A stretch of 64,000 nucleotides of DNA from assembly GCA_964626755.1 (NCBI GenBank), contig CAZVGO010000051.1:62001-126000 (forward strand). The letters run 5' to 3'. The stretch comes from JACDAV01 sp964626755 (GTDB lineage Bacteria; Chloroflexota; Limnocylindria; Limnocylindrales; CSP1-4). Shown here piece by piece: positions 42,612-49,244 of the stretch. Under the pieces are notes generated by a model. That model was not told the DNA's origin and did not search any database. It saw only the letters and a list, made by a program, of their open reading frames with translations. Positions within the stretch are counted from its first letter, which is position 1, and each line of letters starts with the position of its first letter. The translations under genes and the position numbers were made by a program.

Positions 42612-43054
42612 TGAGTCCGATTCGAGTCCTTTTCGTGTGCACGGGGAACTCGGCGCGCAGCCAGATGGCCGAAGCACTGCTTCGCCAGATCGGCCGCGGG
42701 GCATTCGAGACGTCCAGTGCCGGCACCGATCCCCGCGGCGTCAACCCGCTCACCGTCCGCGCGCTCGCGAACGTCGGGATCGACGCCTCCGCCGCCCGGT
42801 CGAAGTCGGTGACCGAGTTCCTCGGCCAGTCGTTCGACTACGTCGTCACCGTGTGCGATCGCGCCAGGGAGAGCTGCCCGGTCTTCCCCGGCGGGGCGGA
42901 ATCGCTCCACTGGGGATTCGACGACCCCGCAGAGGCGACCGGGACCGAGGCCGAGCGGCTCGCGGTGTTCGAGCGCGTCCTCGGTGAGATCTCGGCCCGG
43001 CTCCGGACATTCGCCCCGGCCGCCCTGCGCGAGAGAGACGGCGTAGGCGCTTGA
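42611..43054 (+). CDS. arsC: Arsenate reductase, thioredoxin-coupled LMW-phosphatase type
   Basis: Reduces arsenate to arsenite using thioredoxin. The 147-residue protein has the low-molecular-weight phosphatase P-loop CTGNSAR (Cys10 to Arg16) and the two extra redox cysteines Cys82 and Cys89 in VCDRARESCPVFPG, exactly the Cys10/82/89 triad of the S. aureus enzyme, so this is ArsC and not a tyrosine phosphatase. It overlaps phoU by one base and sixA by 4 nt. Placement in the pst operon makes sense because arsenate enters by the phosphate importer. Confidence 0.9.
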   Translation: MSPIRVLFVCTGNSARSQMAEALLRQIGRGAFETSSAGTDPRGVNPLTVRALANVGIDASAARSKSVTEFLGQSFDYVVTVCDRARESCPVFPGGAESLHWGFDDPAEATGTEAERLAVFERVLGEISARLRTFAPAALRERDGVGA

Positions 43055-43548
43055 CCGACGGCGGACCCGTCAGCCTGCACCTCCTGCGCCACGCCGACGC
43101 GGGCGACCCCGAGAAGTGGCCGGGGGACGACGCGGCGCGGCCGCTGTCGGAGAAGGGCGTGCGCCAGGCGGAGCGCCTCGGCCGCCACCTCGCCAAGGTT
43201 GGGTTCGAGCCGGACGCCATCCTCAGCTCGCCGAAGGACCGGGCACTGCAGACGGCAGAGATCGTCGGGCGGGCGCTGGGTGTTTCGGCGACGGTCGACG
43301 ATCGCCTGGCCGGCTCGCTGAACCCCGCGGCCATCGCCGCGCTCCTTCGCGATGCGGGCGGGCCGGGCAAGCCGGTGATCGTCGGCCATGATCCCGACTT
43401 CAGCGAGCTCCTGGCCGAGCTGACCGGCGCTCCGAACCTGACGATGAAGAAGGGCGCGATCGCCCGCGTCGACCTGGCCCGCGGAGTCCGCCCGGGCGAG
43501 GGCGCGCTGCGCTGGCTCCTGCCGCCGGATCTCGTCCCCCGGGACTGA
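43051..43548 (+). CDS. sixA: SixA-type histidine phosphatase
   Basis: A 165-residue phosphoglycerate-mutase-fold phosphatase. The RHG-type motif is LRHADAG with catalytic His14 and the distal His is in VIVGHDPDFSEL, followed by LAELTG. This matches SixA, which dephosphorylates phosphohistidine (ArcB HPt or PTS Npr in E. coli). Here the substrate might be a phosphorelay or a small phosphate ester. TTG 43051 overlaps the arsC stop. Last recognised gene of the pst-phoU-arsC-sixA run. Confidence 0.8.
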   Translation: MTDGGPVSLHLLRHADAGDPEKWPGDDAARPLSEKGVRQAERLGRHLAKVGFEPDAILSSPKDRALQTAEIVGRALGVSATVDDRLAGSLNPAAIAALLRDAGGPGKPVIVGHDPDFSELLAELTGAPNLTMKKGAIARVDLARGVRPGEGALRWLLPPDLVPRD

Positions 43549-43608
43549 CACTCGGCGGGGCCACTTGTCGACGTTTGTCGATGCTCGCCTGGTGGGGGCC
43601 GGCGCACA

Positions 43609-43625
43609 GTGGTCGAAGCGACCAC
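43609..43625. promoter_or_regulatory. Operator-like palindrome upstream of a small gene
   Basis: GTGGTCG-AAG-CGACCAC, a perfect 7-bp dyad, 21 bp before ATG 43647. A pair of TTGTCGA direct repeats lies at about 43565-43582. Confidence 0.4.
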
Positions 43626-43646
43626 CAGTACGGAGCAGGAGACCCC

Positions 43647-43811
43647 ATGACCGCCAACGACGTGTTCATCGCCCTCGACAGCGCGGCCGCCGGCCGGCGC
43701 CCCTCTCGCTTCGTCGAGCCGGAGCGACATGCCGGCCCGTCCCTCCTCGAGCGCATCGCGGCTCGGCTCCGGGCTGCCTCCGCGCCGAACCCGGCCTCCG
43801 CCCGGGCCTGA
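43647..43811 (+). CDS. Small protein of 54 residues, unknown
   Basis: Reads MTANDVFIALDSAAAGRR... and ends with an amphipathic helix around PSLLERIAARLRAA. GCAGGAG is 7 nt upstream of ATG 43647, a dyad precedes it and a very strong hairpin terminator follows at once, which supports a real monocistronic gene. The C-terminal pattern PSL..RI.A recurs in the 67-residue protein at 44288 beside arsM. No signal peptide or cysteines. Confidence 0.55.
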   Translation: MTANDVFIALDSAAAGRRPSRFVEPERHAGPSLLERIAARLRAASAPNPASARA

Positions 43812-43820
43812 TCCCCTCTG

Positions 43821-43866
43821 CCGCGAAGCCCGCGTTCGCTCAGGCGGACGCGGGCTTCGCGGTTTG
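43821..43866. terminator. Strong bidirectional hairpin between small gene and arsR
   Basis: A perfect 15-bp stem: CCGCGAAGCCCGCGT (43821-43835) with ACGCGGGCTTCGCGG (43848-43862) and a 12-nt loop, then TTTG. The right arm overlaps the last codons of arsR, so it can serve both convergent genes. Confidence 0.75.
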
Positions 43867-44187
43867 CGCCGGCCGGCGGCGAGTCAGCTCCGCTGCCGGG
43901 ATGAGGCCACCGGGTACGAGGCCGCGGGCAATCCCGGCGAGCCGCCCCGCGACGTCCGGCGCGAGCCGGTAGAAGATCCAGCTGCCCCGCCGCTCGGAGA
44001 CGACGACCCCGGCCTCGCGGAGCACCTTGAGGTGGTGGGACACGGTCGGCTGGCCGACGTCGCAGCACGAGGTGAAGTCGCAGGCGCAGACCTCCGGGTG
44101 GGTCCCCAGCTGGCGGACGATCGCGAGGCGAGTGGGATCGGCCAGCGCCTGGAGGAGGCGGACCTCGGGATCGGTGGTCTTCTTCAT
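43840..44187 (-). CDS. arsR: ArsR-family metalloregulator
   Basis: Arsenite/metal-sensing repressor, about 115 residues. It contains the winged helix LLQALADPTRLAIVRQL ... PTVSHHLKVLREAGVVVSERRGSWIFYRL. A cysteine-rich stretch, VCACDFTSCCDV, near the recognition helix is a likely As(III) site (ELCVCDL in classic ArsR). Three in-frame ATGs exist (44223, 44196, 44187). I prefer 44187 because TAGGAT at 44200-44195 would place the transcript start on it and overlaps the 44196 codon. Divergent from the small gene-arsM pair with shared operators. Confidence 0.8.
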   Translation of the reverse strand: MKKTTDPEVRLLQALADPTRLAIVRQLGTHPEVCACDFTSCCDVGQPTVSHHLKVLREAGVVVSERRGSWIFYRLAPDVAGRLAGIARGLVPGGLIPAAELTRRRPAQTAKPASA

Positions 44188-44194
44188 GTCGCCC

Positions 44195-44259
44195 ATCCTA
44201 TCGACTAATGTCGATATTGACAAGTATCGATCTTACCAGTAGATTGACACCCATCGATA
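44195..44259. promoter_or_regulatory. Divergent arsR / arsM control region with ArsR-type dyads
   Basis: TATCGAC-TAAT-GTCGATA (44199-44216) is a perfect 7-bp dyad; ATTGACAAGTATCGAT (44216-44231) is repeated as ATTGACACCCATCGAT (44243-44258). For the plus strand, TTGACA (44217-44222) and TAGATT (44240-44245) are 17 bp apart. For the minus strand, TTGTCA (44223-44218) and TAGGAT (44200-44195) are 17 bp apart. The two promoters overlap and both are covered by the dyads. AT-rich compared with its surroundings. Confidence 0.7.
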
Positions 44260-44287
44260 TCTGACCGAGGCAAGGAGCGACTCCCCA

Positions 44288-44491
44288 ATGGACCTCTACG
44301 ACAACTCGATCTCCTGGATGATCGGCGGCGGGCTCCGCGGCGATCCTGCCGAGCTTCGCAACCGGGCCCACCTCCGGGCCCTCCGCGTCGCGCAGGCGCG
44401 TCCGTCCCTGACGAGCCGCATCCGGGCGTTCATCGCGGGCCTGACCCCCGTGACCCCGACCCCCATCGACCAGGTCTGCTGCACCGCCTGA
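44288..44491 (+). CDS. Small protein of 67 residues with C-terminal Cys pair
   Basis: Starts MDLYDNSISWMIGGG and ends VCCTA. CAAGGAG lies upstream of ATG 44288, and it is the first gene behind the arsM-side promoter. The middle segment ARPSLTSRIRAFIAGL resembles the helix of the small protein at 43647. The vicinal Cys-Cys near the C-terminus could bind As(III), as the Cys pairs of ArsM and ArsD do; that is inference. No known family recognised. Confidence 0.55.
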   Translation: MDLYDNSISWMIGGGLRGDPAELRNRAHLRALRVAQARPSLTSRIRAFIAGLTPVTPTPIDQVCCTA

Positions 44492-44522
44492 CAGCCGGCG
44501 CCTCGACGAGGAGAATGAGCCT

Positions 44523-45383
44523 GTGACCGACACCGCCCGCGTCCACGACGAAGTCCGGGAGCGCTACGCCGAGGCGGCCCGAGCGGCGACCGCGAAGAGC
44601 CGCGACTCGGCCGCCCAGGCATCCTGTTGCTCCCCCACCGGTGAGATCGCCTTCGGCGAGCTCCTCTACGAAGCCGACGACCGTGCGTCGCTTCCCGACG
44701 CCGCCGTCCTCGCCAGCCTCGGCTGCGGGAATCCGACCGCCGTCGCGGAGCTGCTCGATGGCGAGACCGTCCTCGACCTGGGTTCGGGCGGTGGGATCGA
44801 CGTCCTGCTCTCCGCCCGGCGTGTGGGGCCGTCGGGTCGGGCGATCGGCCTGGACATGACCGACGAGATGCTCGAGCTCGCCCGGCGCAACGCCGCCGAG
44901 GCCGGAGCCTCGAACGTCGAGTTCGTCAAGGGCACGATCGAGTCGATGCCGCTCGCGGCGGACAGCGTCGACGTCGTGATCAGCAACTGCGTCATCAACC
45001 TCGCCACGGACAAGGGCGCCGTCTTCGGCGAGATTGCCCGCGTCCTGCGACCGGGCGGCCGGGTCGGGGTGAGCGACGTCGTCGCGGCCGACGAGCTGAG
45101 CGTCGAGGAACGCGCGGAGCGCGGCAGCTTCGCCGGATGCATCGCGGGCGCACTCTCGTTCGGTGAGTACCGGGCTGGACTCGAGGCCGTGGGGCTGACC
45201 GACATCTCAATCGAGCCGACCCACTCCGTCGGCGACGGGCTGTTCGGGGCGACCGTCCGCGCCACGAAGCCTGTCGATTGGACGCCGGGCGCCGTCCGCG
45301 CTCCGTCAATCGCATTGCCGGTCGCCCGCCTCGACCTTTCGGTCGTCGCCTCGAGCTGCTGCGGCGGTACAGGCTGCTGCTAG
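44523..45383 (+). CDS. arsM: Arsenite S-adenosylmethionine methyltransferase
   Basis: Methylates As(III) to mono-, di- and trimethyl species using SAM and thiols. The 286-residue protein has SAM motif VLDLGSGGGIDVLLSARRVG, GLDMTDEML and the ArsM-specific ISNCVINL. Four family cysteines are present: Cys35/36, Cys68 (LGCGNPTA), Cys156 (SNCVINL) and Cys206 (FAGCIAG); the last two are 50 residues apart as in the algal enzyme. The C-terminus ends SSCCGGTGCC, a thiol-rich tail that may carry arsenite to the site. GTG 44523 follows GAGGAG. No arsenite efflux pump (ArsB/Acr3) is present nearby, so methylation may be the main exit. Confidence 0.9.
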   Translation: MTDTARVHDEVRERYAEAARAATAKSRDSAAQASCCSPTGEIAFGELLYEADDRASLPDAAVLASLGCGNPTAVAELLDGETVLDLGSGGGIDVLLSARRVGPSGRAIGLDMTDEMLELARRNAAEAGASNVEFVKGTIESMPLAADSVDVVISNCVINLATDKGAVFGEIARVLRPGGRVGVSDVVAADELSVEERAERGSFAGCIAGALSFGEYRAGLEAVGLTDISIEPTHSVGDGLFGATVRATKPVDWTPGAVRAPSIALPVARLDLSVVASSCCGGTGCC

Positions 45384-45551
45384 CGCGTCGCCTGGCGCGG
45401 CGACGCGCGACACGCGCGGGCCCCACATCATCCCGCCGACGAGCCCCTGCTCGAGCACCACGACACGCCCGGCGCCGTCGGTCTTCGCGCACCACGCCGC
45501 CCAGCCGCCGATCGTGCCCGCCCCGACGACGAGATCGGCCCGCTCGGTCAT
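45306..45551 (-). pseudogene. N-terminal remnant of an FAD-dependent oxidoreductase
   Basis: An 81-codon frame whose first 45 residues match the dinucleotide-binding start of a SoxB/DAO-type flavoenzyme: ADLVVGAGTIGGWAAWCAKTDGAGRVVVLEQGLVGG. Homology stops about where the FAD domain should continue, and the rest of the frame simply runs antisense into the 3' end of arsM (stop 45383). A full enzyme would need about 300 more residues. This appears to be the stump of a gene cut off when the arsM end was joined here. Confidence 0.65.
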
Positions 45552-45585
45552 GCTCGCGCTCCCTTCTCCCCGTCGAGGATACGTC

Positions 45586-46254
45586 TCAACCGTCGAGCGC
45601 GGCCGCCTCGACGCACACCGCGGTCACCCCGATGCGGCTGAGCCGTTCGAACGTCGCGGGCCGGGTGACCGTCCATGCGACGGTCTCGAGGCCCGAACGG
45701 CGGGCGCGGGCGACCGCCGGAACGTCGATCGAGTGCCACTCGGCCGCGATCGCCCGGCAGCCCAGTGTCGCCGCGGTGGCGACGTTGCCCTGCGACAGCT
45801 CGACGGCGTTCAGCCAGCGATGCCACCCGGGCCGCATGCGGCCGGCCGCGTCGAGTGTGGCCGGCGTGAACGACGAGATCACGGCGTTCCGGAGCTCCGG
45901 CCCTCGGGCGGCGTCGAGGACGGCGGCGACCGCGGCGATCCCCGGGTCGCCCTTCAGCTCGATGTCGAGAAACGCATGCCCTGGCATCGCGGCGACGACC
46001 TCGGCAAGCGTCGCGATGCCAAGCTCGGCCAACTCCGCGGCGGTCAGGTCCGCCACTCGGTCCGGCCGACCATGGACGCGCTCGAGGGTCTCGTCGTGGG
46101 AGAGCACCGGGACGCCGTCCCGGGACGCCCGCACGTCGAACTCCACGCCGTCGCAGGCTGGGATCTCGAGCGCGGCGAGGAGCGCCGGGAGCGTGTTCTC
46201 CGGCGCTCGCCGCCAGTCGCCCCGGTGGGCGAGGCGAAGTGTACGAGGCGTCAC
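45586..46254 (-). CDS. Glycerophosphodiester phosphodiesterase
   Basis: Hydrolyses glycerophosphodiesters to glycerol 3-phosphate and an alcohol. The 222-residue TIM-barrel protein has the GDPD catalytic set: HRG (10-12), PENT, EFD (Glu38, Asp40) and SHDETLERV (His53). There is no signal peptide, so it works on imported or internal lipid head groups. GTG 46254 overlaps the EEP-family gene by 4 nt. The PhoR-type kinase is two genes upstream on the same strand, so the whole operon is likely part of a phosphate-starvation response. Confidence 0.9.
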   Translation of the reverse strand: MTPRTLRLAHRGDWRRAPENTLPALLAALEIPACDGVEFDVRASRDGVPVLSHDETLERVHGRPDRVADLTAAELAELGIATLAEVVAAMPGHAFLDIELKGDPGIAAVAAVLDAARGPELRNAVISSFTPATLDAAGRMRPGWHRWLNAVELSQGNVATAATLGCRAIAAEWHSIDVPAVARARRSGLETVAWTVTRPATFERLSRIGVTAVCVEAAALDG

Positions 46255-47003
46255 TCGCCCACGACGAGGTGCGCGGCGAGCCCGATGTGGTCGCTCGGGT
46301 AGAGGGTCGGGTCGCCGACCGCGGGCCGGTCGAACGTGAGTCGAGCGTCAGTGGCCCGCACCTTGCCCCGGAGCCAGATGTAGTCGAGGCAGCCCGGATC
46401 GCCGTCGGTGTCCATCCCCGGCGCCTGGATGCCGGAGGGCCAGGTGACCGCCGGCTCCGCGCCGTTCGCCTCGAGGTACGCGGATCGGAAGCCGGTCGAT
46501 CGGAGGCGCGCGGGGGCGGGCTCGTCGGGGTCGGCGTTGAAGTCGCCGACCAGGACCTGGGCGTCGGACGCCGGCGCCGCCACGAGCCAGTCCACGAGCG
46601 CTGCCGCCTGCTCGTCGCGGATCGATTCGTCGGCCGGGACGTGGTGGAGATGGGTCGAGGCGACGAGCAGCCTCGATCCGCCGGGCAGCCGGAGGAGGAC
46701 CCGGATCGCGGAGCGGTTCCGGCCGAGCTCGAGCCGCTCCTCGGCCGTCGCCTCGAGAGGCTCGCGCACGAGGAGGCTGTTGCCGTACTCCGGGCGACCG
46801 GCCCACGCCCGGATCGCCCGGTAGCGCGCCTCGCCCGCCGCGGCGAGCAGGCGGTCCTGCTGCATCGGATAGACGACCTCCTGGAGGCCGATGACGTCCG
46901 GTTGCAGGGCCCGCATGTCGGCGAGGAGCAGCGGCAGGCGCTCCTCCCAGCGGTCCGCGATGTTCCGGATGTTCAGCGTTGCGACGTGCAGGCGATCCGT
47001 CAT
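46251..47003 (-). CDS. Endonuclease/exonuclease/phosphatase (EEP) family hydrolase
   Basis: A 250-residue metal-dependent phosphoesterase of the DNase I/sphingomyelinase fold. Motifs in order: VATLNIRN, IGLQEV (metal-binding Glu near 42), STHLHHVP, VGDFNADPDEP, DYIWLRG and the C-terminal SDHIGLAAHL (catalytic Asp-His). No signal peptide or DNA-binding extension is seen, so phospholipid head groups, inositol phosphates or nucleic acids are all possible substrates. ATG 47003 overlaps the kinase stop by 4 nt and its own stop overlaps the GDPD gene, giving a three-gene translationally coupled operon. Confidence 0.85.
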   Translation of the reverse strand: MTDRLHVATLNIRNIADRWEERLPLLLADMRALQPDVIGLQEVVYPMQQDRLLAAAGEARYRAIRAWAGRPEYGNSLLVREPLEATAEERLELGRNRSAIRVLLRLPGGSRLLVASTHLHHVPADESIRDEQAAALVDWLVAAPASDAQVLVGDFNADPDEPAPARLRSTGFRSAYLEANGAEPAVTWPSGIQAPGMDTDGDPGCLDYIWLRGKVRATDARLTFDRPAVGDPTLYPSDHIGLAAHLVVGE

Positions 47004-48232
47004 CCCGGCTGCTCCTCTGCGATCGGGAGGGCGAACGAGAACGTCGAGCCCCTCCCCTCCTCCGATTCGACCCAGATCCGGCCCCCGTGTTGCTCGACCA
47101 CGTGGCGCGCGATCGACAGCCCCAGGCCCGTGCCGCCACCGCGGACGCGGGCACGGTCAACCTTGTAGAAGCGCTCGAAGACGCGGCCCTGAAGCGCCTT
47201 CGGGATGCCGACGCCCCGATCCTCAACGGAGGTGACGACCTCGCCGTCGTGCGCTCCGACCCGGACCGTGACGTCGCCACCGGAGGGGCTGAATTTCACC
47301 GCGTTGTGCAGCAGGTTGATGAGCACCTGCTCCAGGCGCGCCTCGTCTCCCCGGACGCGCGGTACTGCGGGCGCCGCAGCGACCGTCAGGCGCACACCCT
47401 GCCGCTCGGCGAACAGTCGGAGCCGCTCCGCCGACGCCGCGGCAATCTGACCGAGGTCGACGTCGTCGAGGTGGACGACGGCACCGCCGCTCTCGATCCG
47501 GCTCAGGTCGAGCAGCTCGTTGACCATCTGGGCGATGTGCCCGGTCTCGACCTCGATCTTTCCGATCCGGTCGCGCATCCGGTCCGGGATGGCGTCGCCC
47601 TGCTCGGCCGCCTCGCGGACCAGCGTCTCGGCCAGCAGGCTGACCGTCGTCAAGGGGGTCCGGAGCTCGTGCGACAGGTTGTCGATGAACTCGGCCCTGA
47701 TCTGCTGGAGGCGGCGGAGCTCGGTGACGTCCTCGAGCACGACCCACACGCCGCGTACAGGCGACCGGCGGGCCCGGACGACGAGACGCGGGCCGTCGAC
47801 GTCCCGGACGGCCACCTCGCCGGTCGCCGAACCGCGCTCCCGGGCATCGTCGATGACGCCCTCGATCCGCCGGTCGACAAAGGCCTCGATCGCGGTCCGC
47901 CCGACCATCGTCCCGGCACCGCGACCGAGGAACGCATGGGCTGCCGTGTTCGCCACGTCGACCCGGGAATCGTCGTCGACGTGGACGATGCCAACCCCGA
48001 CCAGGTCCGCCAGGTAGGCCGTGTCGCGCCGCTCCTGCGCAGCCGTCGAATCGACGCTCCTCGCCCGTTCCTTTATCCGCCGCACGCGTGCTGCGAGGTC
48101 GCCACCGCCCTCGTCCCCACCGGTCACCGCACGAACGGCATCCAGCTCGCGACCCCGCGCAGCCGCCTGGCCGACGGCGATCGCGAGCGCCAGCGCGAGG
48201 ACCATGATGATTGCGAGGGCGGGCCAGTCCAT
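47000..48232 (-). CDS. PhoR-type sensor histidine kinase with PAS domain
   Basis: A 410-residue kinase. One N-terminal membrane helix (LAIIMVLALALAIAVGQ) is followed by a short coiled region, a PAS domain (about 72-170, with VGVGIVHVDDDSRVDVANTAAHAFLG), HisKA with His188 in DNLSHELRTPLTTV, and HATPase_c with NLLHNAVKFSP, VEDRGVGIP and GGTGLGLSI. This single-helix PAS layout is that of PhoR/SenX3 phosphate sensors, which are controlled by PhoU. The pst-phoU operon is 4.4 kb away and the kinase is co-transcribed with two phosphoesterases. The partner regulator is not adjacent; the orphan at 55162-55860 is the best candidate. Confidence 0.85.
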   Translation of the reverse strand: MDWPALAIIMVLALALAIAVGQAAARGRELDAVRAVTGGDEGGGDLAARVRRIKERARSVDSTAAQERRDTAYLADLVGVGIVHVDDDSRVDVANTAAHAFLGRGAGTMVGRTAIEAFVDRRIEGVIDDARERGSATGEVAVRDVDGPRLVVRARRSPVRGVWVVLEDVTELRRLQQIRAEFIDNLSHELRTPLTTVSLLAETLVREAAEQGDAIPDRMRDRIGKIEVETGHIAQMVNELLDLSRIESGGAVVHLDDVDLGQIAAASAERLRLFAERQGVRLTVAAAPAVPRVRGDEARLEQVLINLLHNAVKFSPSGGDVTVRVGAHDGEVVTSVEDRGVGIPKALQGRVFERFYKVDRARVRGGGTGLGLSIARHVVEQHGGRIWVESEEGRGSTFSFALPIAEEQPG

Positions 48233-48254
48233 CGCCCGGAGGATCGCACACCGA

Positions 48255-48283
48255 AACGCCCCGGGCGGCGGCCCCGGGGCGTT
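48255..48283 (-). terminator. Hairpin after the GerMN lipoprotein gene
   Basis: AACGCCCCGGG (48255-48265), 7-nt loop, CCCGGGGCGTT (48273-48283): a perfect 11-bp stem 17 bp past the lipoprotein stop and before the PhoR-type kinase gene. No T-tract follows. Confidence 0.6.
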
Positions 48284-48299
48284 CGACGTTGACTGGGCT

Positions 48300-49244
48300 T
48301 CAGCCGGCGGGGGTCAGCCAGACCGGGTAGTCGCGGATGTCCTCCGGCGAGCCGTCCCTCGCCGATGCGTTCCAGGCACGAAGCGTGCCCCACTGGGCCT
48401 GGTTGACGTCGTACGGGATCGTCGTCTCGAACGTACCGCGCGTCCCGCTGCCGCTCGTCGCCATCACCGGGCCTCCGAACAGTTCCCGGCCGGACGCATC
48501 GAACAGCGTGACGAGGAACTGGGCCTCGAAGACGTTGGCAGTGCCGGTAACCGTGGCGGGATTGCCGATCGCCGCGCCCCAGGCCGGCCGGTCGACGAAG
48601 ATCGCCGGCAGGAAGTCCTCGAAGTCGCCACGGGCCATCGGGCCATCGATGACGATCCCCTCGCTCCCGAAGACGGTGACGGTCTCACCCTCGACCTGGA
48701 AGACGACGGACCGGACGGTCGGGAACTGGGTCAGTGTGTAGACGACCTGGGCGAGCCGGCCGAATGCCGAGCGGCTGCCGCCGCCGGCTTCGAACTCGCG
48801 GGACAGGTCGACGGTCGCGATGCCGTTCGAGATCGAGAGGCCAAGCAGCCGGGTGCCCGACGGGACGGCCGAGGTGATCGCCGGCGAAGCCTGGAGCTCC
48901 GAGCCCAGTGGCCCGGCCAGGAGCCCGTTCATCGCGGCGCGCGCGACCGCCTGGGTTTCCGGAGTCTCGCGAAGGACGGCGACGAGGCCCTCGCTGCCCT
49001 GCGGGCCCGCAAGGTGGAAGTAGGCACGGACCACCGACGTGCCGGTCGTCGGGCTGGTCGGGTCCGGCGTTTCCGGGGACGCGCTCGGGGCGGGGGTCAG
49101 GTCCGGGCTGCCCGGTGCGACGGACGGCTCGGTCGAGGGCGGGGCGGATCCGACCGACCCGAGCCCGCCGGTCGACGGGGTGCACGCAGCGAGCAGAACG
49201 GCGATGAGTGCGACTGGAACGAGGTTGATCGGGCGGCGCTTCAT
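48300..49244 (-). CDS. GerMN/Gmad2-domain lipoprotein (LpqB-like position)
   Basis: A 314-residue lipoprotein: signal LVPVALIAVLLAAC with the modified Cys at residue 21, then about 50 Pro/Ser/Thr-rich linker residues. Residues about 75-200 form a GerMN (sporulation/germination) domain with VRAYFHLAG..., AMNGLLAGPLGSEL and NGIATVDLSREFEAGGGS; residues about 220-310 resemble the immunoglobulin-like Gmad2 domain (ATVTGTANVFEAQFLVTLFD). It overlaps the sensor kinase gene by 4 nt. In actinobacteria the GerMN lipoprotein LpqB is encoded just after mtrA-mtrB and modulates the MtrB sensor, and this gene order is the same. Confidence 0.8.
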   Translation of the reverse strand: MKRRPINLVPVALIAVLLAACTPSTGGLGSVGSAPPSTEPSVAPGSPDLTPAPSASPETPDPTSPTTGTSVVRAYFHLAGPQGSEGLVAVLRETPETQAVARAAMNGLLAGPLGSELQASPAITSAVPSGTRLLGLSISNGIATVDLSREFEAGGGSRSAFGRLAQVVYTLTQFPTVRSVVFQVEGETVTVFGSEGIVIDGPMARGDFEDFLPAIFVDRPAWGAAIGNPATVTGTANVFEAQFLVTLFDASGRELFGGPVMATSGSGTRGTFETTIPYDVNQAQWGTLRAWNASARDGSPEDIRDYPVWLTPAG

